Of a DNA stretch of 64,000 nt, positions 1-8,723 are shown piece after piece; within the stretch, counting starts at the first letter, position 1, and the number at the start of each line of letters is the position of its first letter. The translations under genes were made by a program, and so were the position numbers. The DNA comes from Solwaraspora sp. WMMD1047. Its GTDB lineage: Bacteria; Actinomycetota; Actinomycetes; Mycobacteriales; Micromonosporaceae. The notes under the pieces are model-generated. The model did no database searches and had not been told where the DNA came from. It saw only the letters and a list, made by a program, of their open reading frames with translations. Location of the stretch: assembly GCF_029626155.1 (NCBI RefSeq), contig NZ_JARUBL010000001.1, positions 6,042,501-6,106,500 of the forward strand. The letters are read 5' to 3'.

Positions 1-302
1 CGCTCGCCGGACCGAACCATGCTCCTGGACCTGCGACAACGCCGCCCGCCACGCCTGCTCCGTCGTCGTGTGACCATCCCGGAGCACCAACAGATGCGCC
101 AGGTGAGTCACCCGCGGAAACCACAACCGCCGCGCCAGACCAAACCGCGGCCGCGGTGGCGGCAACTTCCCCTCCCGCCGCAACAACCCCCGATGCCGGT
201 ACGTCGACAGCAACTCCCACAACACCACCCCGGTCAACGACATCGCCCCGTACGACACCGCCACCCCATTTGGGCCGAACCCCGGATCCGCCGCATGCCA
301 GT
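1..302 (-). pseudogene. DUF2637-family protein, C-terminal half (cut off by insertion sequence)
   Basis: Read on the minus strand from about 302 down to the window edge, one open frame gives a peptide beginning WHAADPGFGPNGVAVSYGAM and continuing through a hydrophobic stretch (SLTGVVLWELLSTYRHRGLL) into a basic region. It is not a full gene: it has no start and directly abuts the insertion sequence. Removing the element plus one CAGT copy joins it in frame to the fragment at 1291-1863, giving ...AMNY-WHAA.... DUF2637 (Spd-like) membrane proteins are common on actinomycete plasmids and AICEs and have been linked to spread or replication functions. The 3' end of the gene lies outside the window. 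Confidence 0.7.
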
Positions 303-305
303 GAG

Positions 306-322
306 GTGATCTCAGCAAGGAT
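306..322 (+). repeat. left terminal inverted repeat of the insertion sequence
   Basis: GTGATCTCAGCAAGGAT, identical over 17 bp to the inverted copy at the other end; after one mismatch the match continues with CGG. The outermost three bases (303-305) differ between the two ends. Confidence 0.85.
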
Positions 323-440
323 TCGGGAGCGGTTCGGGATGACACGGACGTAGCGCCCGTAGCGGACATGCTGGGATATGGACGTGGAGCCATCGGTAGA
401 CAGGTTCTTGCGACGGAATCGGTCTCCGAGAGGGCTCCAC

Positions 441-1283
441 GTGATCACCTATTCTGCCAGGCTTGACGTGCCCAGGGAACTCGTGCGTCACGTGGCGGGT
501 CTGCTTCGCGCCGAGCGTGCGGCGGTGGGTACCCGCCGCCGCACGAGGGCGTTGACGTGCTTCTACCAGGCGCTGCTGGTGTTGGTGTGGTTCCGCAAGG
601 GTGAGGACAAGACCACCCTCGGGGCCGGGTTCGGGGTGTCACGGGCCACCGCGTACCGGTATGTCGCCGAGGCCGTGCGGGTCCTCGCGGCGCAGACACC
701 AACCCTGCACGACGCCCTCGCCCGGGTGGCCGCGGACGGCTGGTCGCACGTGATCCTGGACGGGAAACTGTTCGACACCGACCGGCTCGGCGAGACCACC
801 ACCAGTGTCAAAGGCGAAACGATCGATGCCTGGTACTCCGGGAAACACCGTGGCTTCGGCGCGAACATCCAAGCGATCATGCGGCCCGACGGGCTACCGA
901 TCTGGACGTCCGAGGCGATGCCCGCGCACCTGCACGACCTGACCTGCGCCCAGGACCTGGACATCACCGGCGCGCTCTACTGGGCCGCGTCAACCCTGGA
1001 CCTGCCGACCCTGGCCGACTCCGGCTACGAAGGCGCTGGCCAGGGCATCCACACCCCATACAAGCAACCCACCGACAGCCACCGCCTCGCCGTCGGCAAC
1101 CGAACCCACAACGCGATCCTTCGATCCCTGCGGTGCCTCGGAGAACGCGGCTTCGCAATCCTGACCGGCCGCTGGCGGACGCTTCGTCACACCACCGCCA
1201 GCCCACGAAGCCTCGGCGATATCGTCCGCGCCGCTATCCACCTCACACACTTCGAATACCGATACCTACCGCATCCTTGCTGA
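441..1283 (+). CDS. IS5-family DDE transposase
   Basis: Transposase of the surrounding insertion sequence, about 280 residues from the GTG at 441; an in-frame ATG at 378 is possible, but family members begin near the VITYSARLDVP segment. An N-terminal helix-turn-helix region (around LGAGFGVSRATAYRYVAEAV) precedes a DDE nuclease core. The likely catalytic acidic residues are D in VILDGKLFD, D in LPTLADSGYEGAG and E in LRCLGERGFAILTGRW. The KGETIDAWYSGKHRGFGANIQ segment and a C-terminal GDIVRAAIHLTHFEY are typical of actinobacterial IS5-type enzymes. The frame is uninterrupted, so the element may still be active. Confidence 0.9.
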   Translation: MITYSARLDVPRELVRHVAGLLRAERAAVGTRRRTRALTCFYQALLVLVWFRKGEDKTTLGAGFGVSRATAYRYVAEAVRVLAAQTPTLHDALARVAADGWSHVILDGKLFDTDRLGETTTSVKGETIDAWYSGKHRGFGANIQAIMRPDGLPIWTSEAMPAHLHDLTCAQDLDITGALYWAASTLDLPTLADSGYEGAGQGIHTPYKQPTDSHRLAVGNRTHNAILRSLRCLGERGFAILTGRWRTLRHTTASPRSLGDIVRAAIHLTHFEYRYLPHPC

Positions 1284-1289
1284 GATCAC
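1273..1289 (-). repeat. right terminal inverted repeat of the insertion sequence
   Basis: Inverted copy of the 17-bp left repeat, lying just past the transposase stop. It is followed by two bases and then the CAGT target duplicate at 1292-1295. Confidence 0.85.
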
Positions 1290-1290
1290 G

Positions 1291-1863
1291 TCAGTAGTTC
1301 ATCGCCGCAGCGCCCGCCGCGAACAACCATGTCGCCGCCCGGAACAACGCCGTCCCGTCGCCCTCCGCCCGAGCCTTCCAGTCCAACCGCGCAACGTAGG
1401 CCGTCGACAGCTCGAATCCCGCCGCGAACACCACCGCCCCCGCCAACGGCCACCGCATCACGTCCTGCGCGAACTGGATCTGCCCCACCCAGGCGACCGC
1501 CATCGGGAACCCGATCGGCCCCACGAACAACGCTCGATCCACCCAGACCGGCGCCGCCGCCCGCAACCGGGCCCGCCGCGCCGCCCGCGAACTCCGCCGC
1601 GCCTTCCGCCGCCCCGCCTTCGCCCGCTGATCCGCCTCCCGCACCCGAAGCGCCACCTCAGCACGACGCTCCTCCACCTCCAACTCCGCCAACGCCGCCC
1701 GACGCCGCCGCTCCACATCCGCATCAGCCGAAACCCGCTGCTGCTCCGCCAGCGCCACCTTCCGCCGCGTACGCCGATCCGGCGCGCCCTCCTCCGACGA
1801 AGCCACCTCCAGACCCGTTCGGGCACCAGCGGATCCAGACGCAGCCCTGCCAGGGTCAGCCAT
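1291..1863 (-). pseudogene. DUF2637-family protein, N-terminal half (interrupted)
   Basis: From the ATG at 1863 the frame encodes a charged, Arg/Glu-rich N-terminus (probable coiled coil, about residues 20-110), then hydrophobic segments (WVDRALFVGPIGFPMAVAWV and WPLAGAVVFAAGFELSTAYV) and a third near the break. It stops at a TGA formed at the junction with the insertion sequence, after AAAMNY. The rest of the protein is found beyond the element at 1-302. DUF2637 proteins of actinomycete mobile elements have this pattern of charged N-terminus plus membrane helices. A truncated membrane product of 190 residues could still be made. Loss is recent, because the coding sequence is otherwise intact. 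Confidence 0.75.
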
Positions 1864-2325
1864 GACCTAAACCTCCGCTCGATCACGATCGGCACAAGCG
1901 GCGACATCGCCCTTTGGATCACCACGTCCGTCGCGCGACAAGCGGTGATCGTCAACGCTCTATGCTGCGGAACGGCGGTCGTTGGCAGCGCTACCAGTAG
2001 CGCCGCCCCGCTACCGTGCTTGGCCGAGGCATGGGCCCGGGCATCGCGGGATAGACGCCGGCGTAGATCCGCCCGCTCTCGCGCGTAGCCGTCCGCGCCC
2101 AGCCTGCTCGCGCCCGCCGAGCCTCCATACCTGGTCGCGGTCGGCCTACAAGGCCAGCACAACCGGTATGAACTCGACCGCCGGAAGGAGTGCCGTCCAT
2201 CCGCGTACTTCGCAATGGCGGCGGACCAGGCAGAGGGACCCCGTGGAGTAGGCAGCTGCGGCGTGGCGGTGGCGAGCATCGGCACCGCGTGCGTCAGAGC
2301 CCTGGTACCCCACCCACATCATCGT
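1864..2325. other. intergenic region, no gene seen
   Basis: About 460 bp between the DUF2637 gene start and the end of the KAP-TIR gene, both on the minus strand. The open frames here lack actinobacterial codon bias and any recognisable motif. It presumably holds the promoter of the DUF2637 gene. I see no RNA gene or repeat. Confidence 0.4.
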
Positions 2326-4068
2326 CTACGCCAGCAGGCGATCCTTTATCGCACGCCCACTGCTACGTCGGCGCCGGTACTTGAGGGCCCGAACCAGCTG
2401 CATCACGCCCTCCTCGGAGACGCCGTCGCGCATGTCTACCCACTGCCGGCGTTGGACGAGGTCGGGAAGGGCGGAGGGATCCGCGCCAGCGAGCAGGACG
2501 GGGATGATCAAGACGTCCGAGCGGTCGATTACGCGATCCCACTCCAACATCTGTCCTCGCGACTCGAAGGTGTGCGGCCCGACGCAATAGATCACCACGC
2601 CCGACGAACTCAGAGCGCCATCCAGCGTCTCCTGCCAGTCGGCGCCGGGCCTGATGTGCTGGTCGAAGAAGATCCGTAGGCCGGCCTGGGAGAGCCCATC
2701 GACGATCTGGATCGCGTCGCGGCGGTTGTCGGCCTGATACGACACGAAGGCGTCGTACTTGACGCTGACCTCGGACGTGTCCAGCTGCGAGAGCCGCTGC
2801 TGAGTGAAGAGGAAGCTCACGCTCGCCCCCCGCAGTACTGGATCGGTCAGCCACTCGCGGCCATGCGCGCCCTCCAGCAACAGCCGCAGTTCGGGGTCGG
2901 AAAGCAGCTGGGTCGCCACCGTTGCGGCCGGGCCAGTGCCTTCTGCGTGCTTCGCGTACGTGTTGGGGGTCCAGGTCTCCACCGCTGCGGCGACCTCATC
3001 CGATGTGGTCAGCGCATCGAAGACCTCTGGCCAACGGTGCTCCAGGCAGCGGGTCACGGCGAAGAACCGGATCGGAATACCGCCCTGTTCGGCGAAGCCT
3101 GCGAGGTCCTGGCTGATGGCGTAGTCGATGAGGATGTTGTTGACAAACCGGATCAGTGCTCGCGGGTTGCCTCCCAGCGCTTGTGCCACCACCGGCAGCA
3201 CCGGGTCGAGCTCTACAGCGACCGCCGCCGGCTGGTCGGCCAGCAGCAGCTTGCAAAAGTCGCCCATCCGACCTCTGGACGGCGGGATGTGGAACGGCAG
3301 TTGGACGATCTTGTCAAGATAGAGCTCGCCCTTGAAGTCCGCAATGCCGTAATCATTGGTGTACCGGTGCTGCAGATAGCCCTCGATCACCTTACGCGCG
3401 ACGCCTAGGACAAAGATGAAGCCGGGCTGTGCGAGGACCAGCTTGATGCTCTCGAGTAGCCGGATCGCCTGGTCCGGAAAGCAACGGTCGAGATCGTCGA
3501 TGAGCACGACCACCCGCAGCGTGTCTTTCAGCTTCGTCTTGTCGAGGCTGTTGAAGGCGCCGAAGTAGAGGCTTCGGTCGAGCAGCGGGTCGGGCGTAAG
3601 CCGCTCATCACGCTCGATCATGTCCTTGGCGACGAACGACGCCTCCACCTCGGCGAAGCCCGGCACCTTCACCTTCGACTTAGCCGAGAACCCGTACGCG
3701 ATCGCCCGCAACGACCGGACGAGGCGCTTGCCGGCCACCCCGAAGGTGGCCGAGAATCCTTTGTGTTGCTCCAGCGCTCGCACAATCGTGCCGACAAGCG
3801 GGATGATCGGGTGTTCTTCCTGCTCGTATCGCCAGGCGTTGAACCACACGGTGACCACGTTCGGATCATCGTCGAGCCGGCGCTCGATCAGTCGCATCAG
3901 GCTCGTCTTGCCGGTGCCCCACTCGCCGAAGACGCCGATCGTGAACGGGCCGCGTGTGTTGGTTGCGGCGCTGGCGAGGATTCGGGAGTACGTGTCGAAG
4001 CCGAGCCCGTCGTCGTTGCGGGTATCGGCCTCACCGATCGCTTGGTCAGGGATGAGACTGAACTCCAT
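2326..4068 (-). CDS. KAP-type P-loop NTPase fused to a C-terminal TIR domain
   Basis: A 580-residue protein. Residues 1 to about 300 form a KAP-like STAND-related NTPase: Walker A GEWGTGKTS (48-56), the KAP-typical WFNAWRYEQ (75-83) and Walker B VVVLIDDLDRC (186-196). From residue 438 a TIR domain begins with YDAFVSY, continues with LRIFFDQ and ends near RRQWVDMRDG; Glu509 (QMLEWD) aligns with the conserved glutamate of NAD-cleaving TIR_2 domains. The ATG at 4068 has GGGAG a few bases upstream. By analogy with known NTPase-TIR proteins it may sense a phage or foreign-element cue and deplete NAD, but that is inference. It lies in a mobile element, 112 bp downstream of a same-strand unknown gene. 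Confidence 0.85.
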   Translation of the reverse strand: MEFSLIPDQAIGEADTRNDDGLGFDTYSRILASAATNTRGPFTIGVFGEWGTGKTSLMRLIERRLDDDPNVVTVWFNAWRYEQEEHPIIPLVGTIVRALEQHKGFSATFGVAGKRLVRSLRAIAYGFSAKSKVKVPGFAEVEASFVAKDMIERDERLTPDPLLDRSLYFGAFNSLDKTKLKDTLRVVVLIDDLDRCFPDQAIRLLESIKLVLAQPGFIFVLGVARKVIEGYLQHRYTNDYGIADFKGELYLDKIVQLPFHIPPSRGRMGDFCKLLLADQPAAVAVELDPVLPVVAQALGGNPRALIRFVNNILIDYAISQDLAGFAEQGGIPIRFFAVTRCLEHRWPEVFDALTTSDEVAAAVETWTPNTYAKHAEGTGPAATVATQLLSDPELRLLLEGAHGREWLTDPVLRGASVSFLFTQQRLSQLDTSEVSVKYDAFVSYQADNRRDAIQIVDGLSQAGLRIFFDQHIRPGADWQETLDGALSSSGVVIYCVGPHTFESRGQMLEWDRVIDRSDVLIIPVLLAGADPSALPDLVQRRQWVDMRDGVSEEGVMQLVRALKYRRRRSSGRAIKDRLLA

Positions 4069-4180
4069 CCGGCACTCCCATCAAACCATCAGCCGCGGGT
4101 GGGAACACTACCAAGCGGAGGGGCGGTCGGCAGCGACAGGCGGCGCAGCCGTCGCCGTAAGGGAGAGCCGAAGCCGACTG

Positions 4181-5039
4181 TCATTGGCAAGAAGACAGCC
4201 GACGGCTCCAAATGGCGGGTCTTGAACAGTCGGCATGCGTTGGCCAACAGTGCGTACGTCGTCTGGCGGCGAGAACGAACTCCTCGTCCTTGATCGACAA
4301 GACCATTCCCATGCCGCCTGGAATCTCGGTTCCCTCGCCCCGGTCCGCGCCCCGCAGCAGGGCCCAGCCGAGGCCGTGTTCAAACCCCGACAACAACCGC
4401 CAGGTGCGCTCGAGGAACGCGGCAAAGTGGCCCCGGCCCCTGGCGAAGCTCAACTTCGGCAGCTCAGCGACGATTTTGCTTTTCTGGTGCACCCGGTCGA
4501 AGGGCTCGGCGAGCGCCGCGGCTTCGGCGCGGTACATGGCCAGCGACTCCTGCTCCTGCTGTCGTTCGGCATCCTCGATCAGTCGGCGCGCCTCTGGCAG
4601 CTTCTTGAACGCGGCTCGATGCGCCCGCTGCTGGTAGCAGTCCAGGACTTCACAGCGCAACCCTCGCAGGCGACGGTCGCGTACTGTACCGGGGTCCAGG
4701 ATCCATGACGCGAAGAACGACGCCTCGAAGACCGGTCGGAGCAAGCTCCAAGGCGCCGACAACGTTGCACCGTGATGTTCCAGCAGTGCAAGCAGCGCCT
4801 CATGGTTATCCCGGGCGACACCCAGATACCGCTGGACCCCCATGTACGTTCGGTGCCCGGCGTGCTGGGCCACGTCGAAAAGCGCGGGCCGACAGCAGCC
4901 TCCCTTCGGCCAGCGACGGCAGGTTCTCAAGCGTCTGGAACTGGCCGGCGAGTGCCGCCCAGAGGTCGGGCAGATTGCCGAGATCCATCGGAACGCCGGT
5001 CGGCTGCAGCGCGCGCACGGCTGGCAGCGTACGGGCCAT
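4181..5039 (-). pseudogene. unknown helical protein, frameshifted
   Basis: Two overlapping minus-strand frames read as one protein. The N-terminal part (from ATG 5039: MARTLPAVRALQPTGVPMDL...) fits up to ...LLSARAF. The continuation DVAQHAGHRTYMGVQRYLGV... is in another frame. The switch coincides with the A4 run at 4878-4881, and dropping one base there gives a continuous protein of roughly 280 residues. It is rich in Leu, Ala and charged residues and mostly helical, with SLLRPVFEASFFASWILDP in the middle and a Glu/Gln-rich helix after it. I do not recognise the family. It is upstream of and co-oriented with the KAP-TIR gene and may have been its partner. A sequencing error in the homopolymer is an alternative to real inactivation. 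Confidence 0.5.
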
Positions 5040-5282
5040 CGCCTACAGGACGAGTAAGTATCCGACTGCACCCGCATTGGCTTACTGGCAGCGTCGCGTG
5101 TTCGAGGAGCACGAGTTCCTCCGTCAAAGACGTTCGGCCCGTGCACGGAGCGTGACTTCGGAGTGGGAGGCACCGGGCGCGTCTCCGAGAACTAAGTGGC
5201 GGCTGGACCTCACGGAGGCGTGGCCCGGTGGACCTTTCCGAGTGAAGAACCAGTGACGGGCTTCGACGGAAGGAAAACGCCC

Positions 5283-5492
5283 ATGAGCGGCACCACTATC
5301 GAGCCTCCCGCCGACAGCGGTTCCCCGACGCCGTCGGGGAGAAGGCCGGCCGCGCTCGTGCTGTTGATCGAGAGCGCCGCCGCGGCGGTGGTCGCTGCGT
5401 TCCTGGCATCGGGTTCGGTGCAGGTCGCAGCCATCATCGCAGCGTTCGCCGCTGTGGTGAGTGTCGTCGCTCTACTCTGTAATCGCTTGTGA
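5283..5492 (+). CDS. small membrane protein, unknown function
   Basis: A 69-residue protein starting at the ATG that follows a GGAAGGA ribosome binding site; an upstream in-frame start at 5196 lacks one. A short Pro/Ser-rich N-terminus (about 23 residues) precedes two hydrophobic segments, [20 protein letters not shown] and VQVAAIIAAFAAVVSVVALL, and a basic end. It looks like a two-helix inner-membrane peptide. It lies just upstream of the sigma-factor gene on the same strand, and the frameshifted gene lies divergently behind it. Function unknown. Confidence 0.6.
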   Translation: MSGTTIEPPADSGSPTPSGRRPAALVLLIESAAAAVVAAFLASGSVQVAAIIAAFAAVVSVVALLCNRL

Positions 5493-5624
5493 GCGATGCC
5501 CGGCGAGAGTCCGCCGAAAAATCTTGAAGGTGTCACCTCACGCTGGCGGTTGCCCGCGGACCTATCTCTATGACGCGGCCAACCGATGAGCCGCCACGAG
5601 CCTGATGACAGGAGGCAGGCCGGA

Positions 5625-6209
5625 GTGGAAGCCGACAACGCCGTGGCCCAGGCCACCGCCGCGCCGCCCGAAGCCTCACGGATGCATCCGCCGACCGGAT
5701 TCACCGCGTTCTTCCGGGAGCACCACCCGTCTTTGGTCCACACCGCGATGTATGCCGGCGCCACCCGCATGGAAGCCCGGCTCGCCGCGCAGGACGCCAT
5801 GACGGATGTCCTGAGGCGGTGGGACGACATCGCCAATCCGGTGGCCTACGCACGACAAGCCGTGCTCAGCTGCTTCTTCAAGGCCAGAAGGGACGGCCTC
5901 GACCGGCTCCGGATCAAGCAGGTCCGGCACGGTGCCGGCACGCCGGAGGCACGACTCGACCAGAACCTCACGGCCTGGGAGGACAAGCAGTGGGTGTGCC
6001 AGCTGCTGGACTCGCTGCCTGCCAAGCAACGGGAAGCGATGGCGCTGGTCGTGGACGGGTTCGAGCCCAGCGAGATCGCCGCGCTGCTGGGCCGCTCGGC
6101 CGAAGCGGTCCGGCAGAACCTGCGGGAAGCCCGCACCCGGCTCAAGCAAGCCCTCGAAGAGGACGAGGCGGCCCACCAGGTCGCCGCATCCATGAGGAAG
6201 GAGTCCTGA
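5625..6209 (+). CDS. RNA polymerase sigma factor, ECF-like sigma-70
   Basis: About 194 residues from GTG 5625, chosen because a perfect AGGAGG (5610-5615) lies 9 bases upstream; an ATG at 5586 would add 13 residues. Region 2 is seen around FTAFFREHHPSLVHTAMYAG to NPVAYARQAVLSCFFKARR. Region 4 is LPAKQREAMALVVDGFEPSEIAALLGRSAEAVRQNLREARTRL, with its helix-turn-helix. Region 2 is compact, as in ECF sigma factors of mobile or accessory regions. The stop overlaps the next start as TGATG, so the two genes are translationally coupled. No zinc-binding anti-sigma factor is visible; the coupled gene may play that part. Confidence 0.85.
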   Translation: MEADNAVAQATAAPPEASRMHPPTGFTAFFREHHPSLVHTAMYAGATRMEARLAAQDAMTDVLRRWDDIANPVAYARQAVLSCFFKARRDGLDRLRIKQVRHGAGTPEARLDQNLTAWEDKQWVCQLLDSLPAKQREAMALVVDGFEPSEIAALLGRSAEAVRQNLREARTRLKQALEEDEAAHQVAASMRKES

Positions 6210-7501
6210 TGACCCATCCCGACCCGACCTCGCCGCAGGAACCGACCCCTGTCGGCGACGACCTTCGCGAGTACCTCGAGCTCGTTGACCAGGCCGTTGA
6301 TGCCATCACCGACGCGGACGTCGAAGCCGATCTCGCCGCCGTGCTCGCCCGTGCCGGTTACGGCCCGCCGCCTGTGGTCGCACAGCCGGATCTTCGGATG
6401 GCCGAGTTCGAGCTCGCCGCGCTGCCGGACACCATTGAGGCCACGGACCTGGAATGTGAGCTTCGCGCGACCAACGCGGAGCTGGACAGACTGCGGATTG
6501 AGGTGGCGGCCGCTCGCCGCGCTCGTCGCCGCGAGATGGCCCGGCTGCATGACGCCGTCGACGCCGCGGACGCGGCCGAGCTGCGCGCGGCGGAAGCTCA
6601 GGACAGGGCACAGGGGGCGGCTGTCGGCGCCGAGGCGTATGTCGATACCGCATTGGACCGGGCTCAGGAAATCCTCGACCGGGCGCGGGCGGACGCCGAG
6701 CAGATCGTCGCCGATGCCCGACGCCAGGCTGAGGAGATCACCGCGGCGGCCGCACACCGGCCGGCCTCGGACCTTTCGACTCTCAGTTTTGATTGCGGGG
6801 TTCCCCTGCCCAGGAGGTTGCCTGGTGCGCCGGATCTGCTGTCAGGATGGGACAGCGACGAGCTATCGCCAGCGGTACGCGCCGGTGGCCTGGTCGCGGG
6901 GCTCTCCTCTTGCCTGATCGATCGGCGTGCGGCTACGGAGCGGATCGCGGGCAGTTCGGTCGGCCCGGGCCAGATCCTGCTCATCAGTAGCGGAAGTCTG
7001 GGCAAGTCAACTCTGCTGCGCCCGCTCGTGACGCAGCAAGCGCATCTACCCGCGCTGGCCGGATGGCTGCATCTCGAAGCGTTCCGGCACGAGCCGCTGA
7101 CAGACGAGTGGGGGAGCATGTCGGCGGTGTTCGCGGCCGCCGACGTTGAGCGGGAAGGCTCAACAGAACCCAGTTCCTCGTCGGGCCGATGGTCGTGGGC
7201 GGCGTTGCGGTCAGCGATGCGCAGGGCCTTCGCGGTTCCCCGGCTGTGCGGGCACGAGCAGACAGCACCGGTCACGAGCGCAGCCGGACCCGAGTCGGAA
7301 TTACCTGAGTCGGCGCCGCTCTATCAGTTCGGGCACATCCTCGTGCTGGTGTACCGGAGACAATCGCTGTGGCTGGCTGGCGACAGCGACCGGTGCCTGA
7401 CCGTCGCTGATCTGGTCGTTGATCTACCCGAGCCGGAGACCGGGAGCTTGGCTCACGGATCGCTTTGCGACAGAGAGGAGCCAGTCAACGCCCAAGACTG
7501 A
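6209..7501 (+). CDS. coiled-coil protein coupled to the sigma factor
   Basis: 430 residues from the ATG overlapping the sigma-factor stop (TGATG), with GAGGAAGGAG upstream. The N-terminus (about 1-70) is acidic. Residues about 85-175 form a long Ala/Arg/Glu-rich coiled coil (ELDRLRIEVAAARRARRREM, then QEILDRARADAEQIVADARR), reminiscent of DivIVA or ATP-synthase b-subunit helices. The C-terminal half is globular without a recognised motif; ISSGSLGKSTLLRPLV looks loosely P-loop-like but lacks the usual GxxGxGK spacing. No membrane helix is evident. The coupling suggests an anti-sigma or effector role, but this is inference from position only. Confidence 0.6.
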   Translation: MTHPDPTSPQEPTPVGDDLREYLELVDQAVDAITDADVEADLAAVLARAGYGPPPVVAQPDLRMAEFELAALPDTIEATDLECELRATNAELDRLRIEVAAARRARRREMARLHDAVDAADAAELRAAEAQDRAQGAAVGAEAYVDTALDRAQEILDRARADAEQIVADARRQAEEITAAAAHRPASDLSTLSFDCGVPLPRRLPGAPDLLSGWDSDELSPAVRAGGLVAGLSSCLIDRRAATERIAGSSVGPGQILLISSGSLGKSTLLRPLVTQQAHLPALAGWLHLEAFRHEPLTDEWGSMSAVFAAADVEREGSTEPSSSSGRWSWAALRSAMRRAFAVPRLCGHEQTAPVTSAAGPESELPESAPLYQFGHILVLVYRRQSLWLAGDSDRCLTVADLVVDLPEPETGSLAHGSLCDREEPVNAQD

Positions 7502-7518
7502 TACAGGCCTCACATGAG

Positions 7519-7559
7519 AAGGGGAGGTGTTCCGCCAAGCTCGTGGGACATCTCCCCTT
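7519..7559 (+). terminator. rho-independent-type hairpin after the sigma operon
   Basis: Arms 7519-7533 and 7545-7559 pair over 15 bp (two G-U wobbles), with an 11-base loop. It begins 18 bases past the stop of the coiled-coil gene. There is no clear U-run after it, as is usual in GC-rich actinobacteria. Confidence 0.6.
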
Positions 7560-7717
7560 CCGATTTCGGCCATGCGGCGGGGCGCAGGCGCTCAGCGGCA
7601 GCGGGGTGCCACGAAGTGCGAGCACCTCGAACAGTATGACGACGGTAATGGGGTCGAACCGGTCGGCGTAGCGCAGGAAGGTCATGCCTCTTTACGACGC
7701 TCGGAGCTGGCTGAACC

Positions 7718-8680
7718 TCACTGCCCTGGCTGCGTCGCATTGACCGCGGGTTGGTTCGTGAGCTCGCGGTAGGCGGCGAGCACGGCGGAGGTATGCTCGG
7801 CGAGGTCGCTGGCGGCGTTCACGGCTGGATCGGTCACGGAGATGCCGGCTTGCTGGTCGGCGTGCTGGATGGTGACCCGGGCGCGGGCGAGGGCTTCTTG
7901 TTCGTCGACGAAGGCCCGGACCTTGTGGGCCAGCTGCCACAGGTACGTCTGGCGTTGCCGGATGTCTTCGTCGAGCTGCGCGAGGTCCTGCTCGACGGCG
8001 GCGATCCGGTCGGTGAGCTCGAGCGCGGTTGCCGAGCCGGTTGGGACGCCAGCACCGGAGACGGTTAGCTCGTGTCGCAGGTGACGGGCGATGCCGCGGT
8101 TGGCGACGACCAGGGCGAGATCCCACAGCTGGGTCACCAGGACCGGCGACGGATCGTCGAGGGCGACGTGTGCGCGTAGCCTCGGCCAGGCCGCGGCGGT
8201 GGCCCGGACGTTCTGCGCGGCACGCCGGATGACATCGCGGTCGTCGTAGTGACCCACCACCACGTGGCCTTCGGTCCAGTGCTGGGCCGTACGGGTGTAG
8301 CGGCGTAGTGCCTGCCAGGCGGTGACGGCCACCCCGGCCGTCGCAACGGCGAGCCCGGCCCACGGGCCGGCGGCCCAGGCACCTCCGGCGGCGACGGCCA
8401 CCGAGCCCGCGGCGCCGGCCCAGCCGATCCGGGCGCCGCCGGTGCGTGGGGTGTGCAGGCCTACCTCGGCTGGGCGGCTGTCGCGCATCCCACCTGGGCC
8501 GGTCACGGTCACCGGGCACGGGCTGACGATGGTGATCGGCCCAGCCTTGTCGTGCCCGGCGTCGCCGGCAACCTCGGGGGCCAGCACAGACACGACGAGC
8601 TTCTCCTCGTCGTCGGCCAGCCACAGATGATCCGGGTTGCGCCCGCCCGGCCGAGCCGTCGTCGTCGTCGTCATAACCAT
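7718..8680 (-). CDS. unknown protein with hydrophobic hairpin and coiled coil
   Basis: 320 residues on the minus strand; the start is uncertain because neither ATG 8680 nor ATG 8674 has a good ribosome binding site. The N-terminal 85 residues look like a small beta-rich domain (LWLADDEEKLVVSVLAPEVA). A Gly/Ala-rich hydrophobic stretch (about 86-120) could be two membrane helices. From about residue 215 there is a predicted coiled coil (LTDRIAAVEQDLAQLDEDIR and following). Such proteins accompany conjugative elements of Streptomyces and Micromonospora, but I do not recognise the family. It is the last gene of a minus-strand group that starts near 9304. Confidence 0.6.
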   Translation of the reverse strand: MVMTTTTTARPGGRNPDHLWLADDEEKLVVSVLAPEVAGDAGHDKAGPITIVSPCPVTVTGPGGMRDSRPAEVGLHTPRTGGARIGWAGAAGSVAVAAGGAWAAGPWAGLAVATAGVAVTAWQALRRYTRTAQHWTEGHVVVGHYDDRDVIRRAAQNVRATAAAWPRLRAHVALDDPSPVLVTQLWDLALVVANRGIARHLRHELTVSGAGVPTGSATALELTDRIAAVEQDLAQLDEDIRQRQTYLWQLAHKVRAFVDEQEALARARVTIQHADQQAGISVTDPAVNAASDLAEHTSAVLAAYRELTNQPAVNATQPGQ

Positions 8681-8723
8681 CGATGGTGACGTACGGGTAC
8701 GACAACTTCACCAGCGGCGAAGA

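Larger units (their letters stand above)
303..1291 (+). mobile_element. IS5-type insertion sequence, 989 bp
   Basis: One transposase gene is bounded by imperfect terminal inverted repeats sharing GTGATCTCAGCAAGGAT (306-322, and inverted at 1273-1289). The element is flanked by CAGT on both sides (299-302 and 1292-1295), which I take as the target duplication. Deleting 303-1295 restores an uninterrupted DUF2637 reading frame, so the borders are well supported. Size, single gene and DDE transposase fit the IS5 family; the exact group cannot be fixed by eye. Confidence 0.85.

Noticed and set aside
7009-7024. P-loop in the sigma-coupled coiled-coil protein (GSLGKST)
   Set aside because: The motif lacks the correct GxxxxGK[ST] spacing and there is no Walker B, so I do not call it an ATPase.
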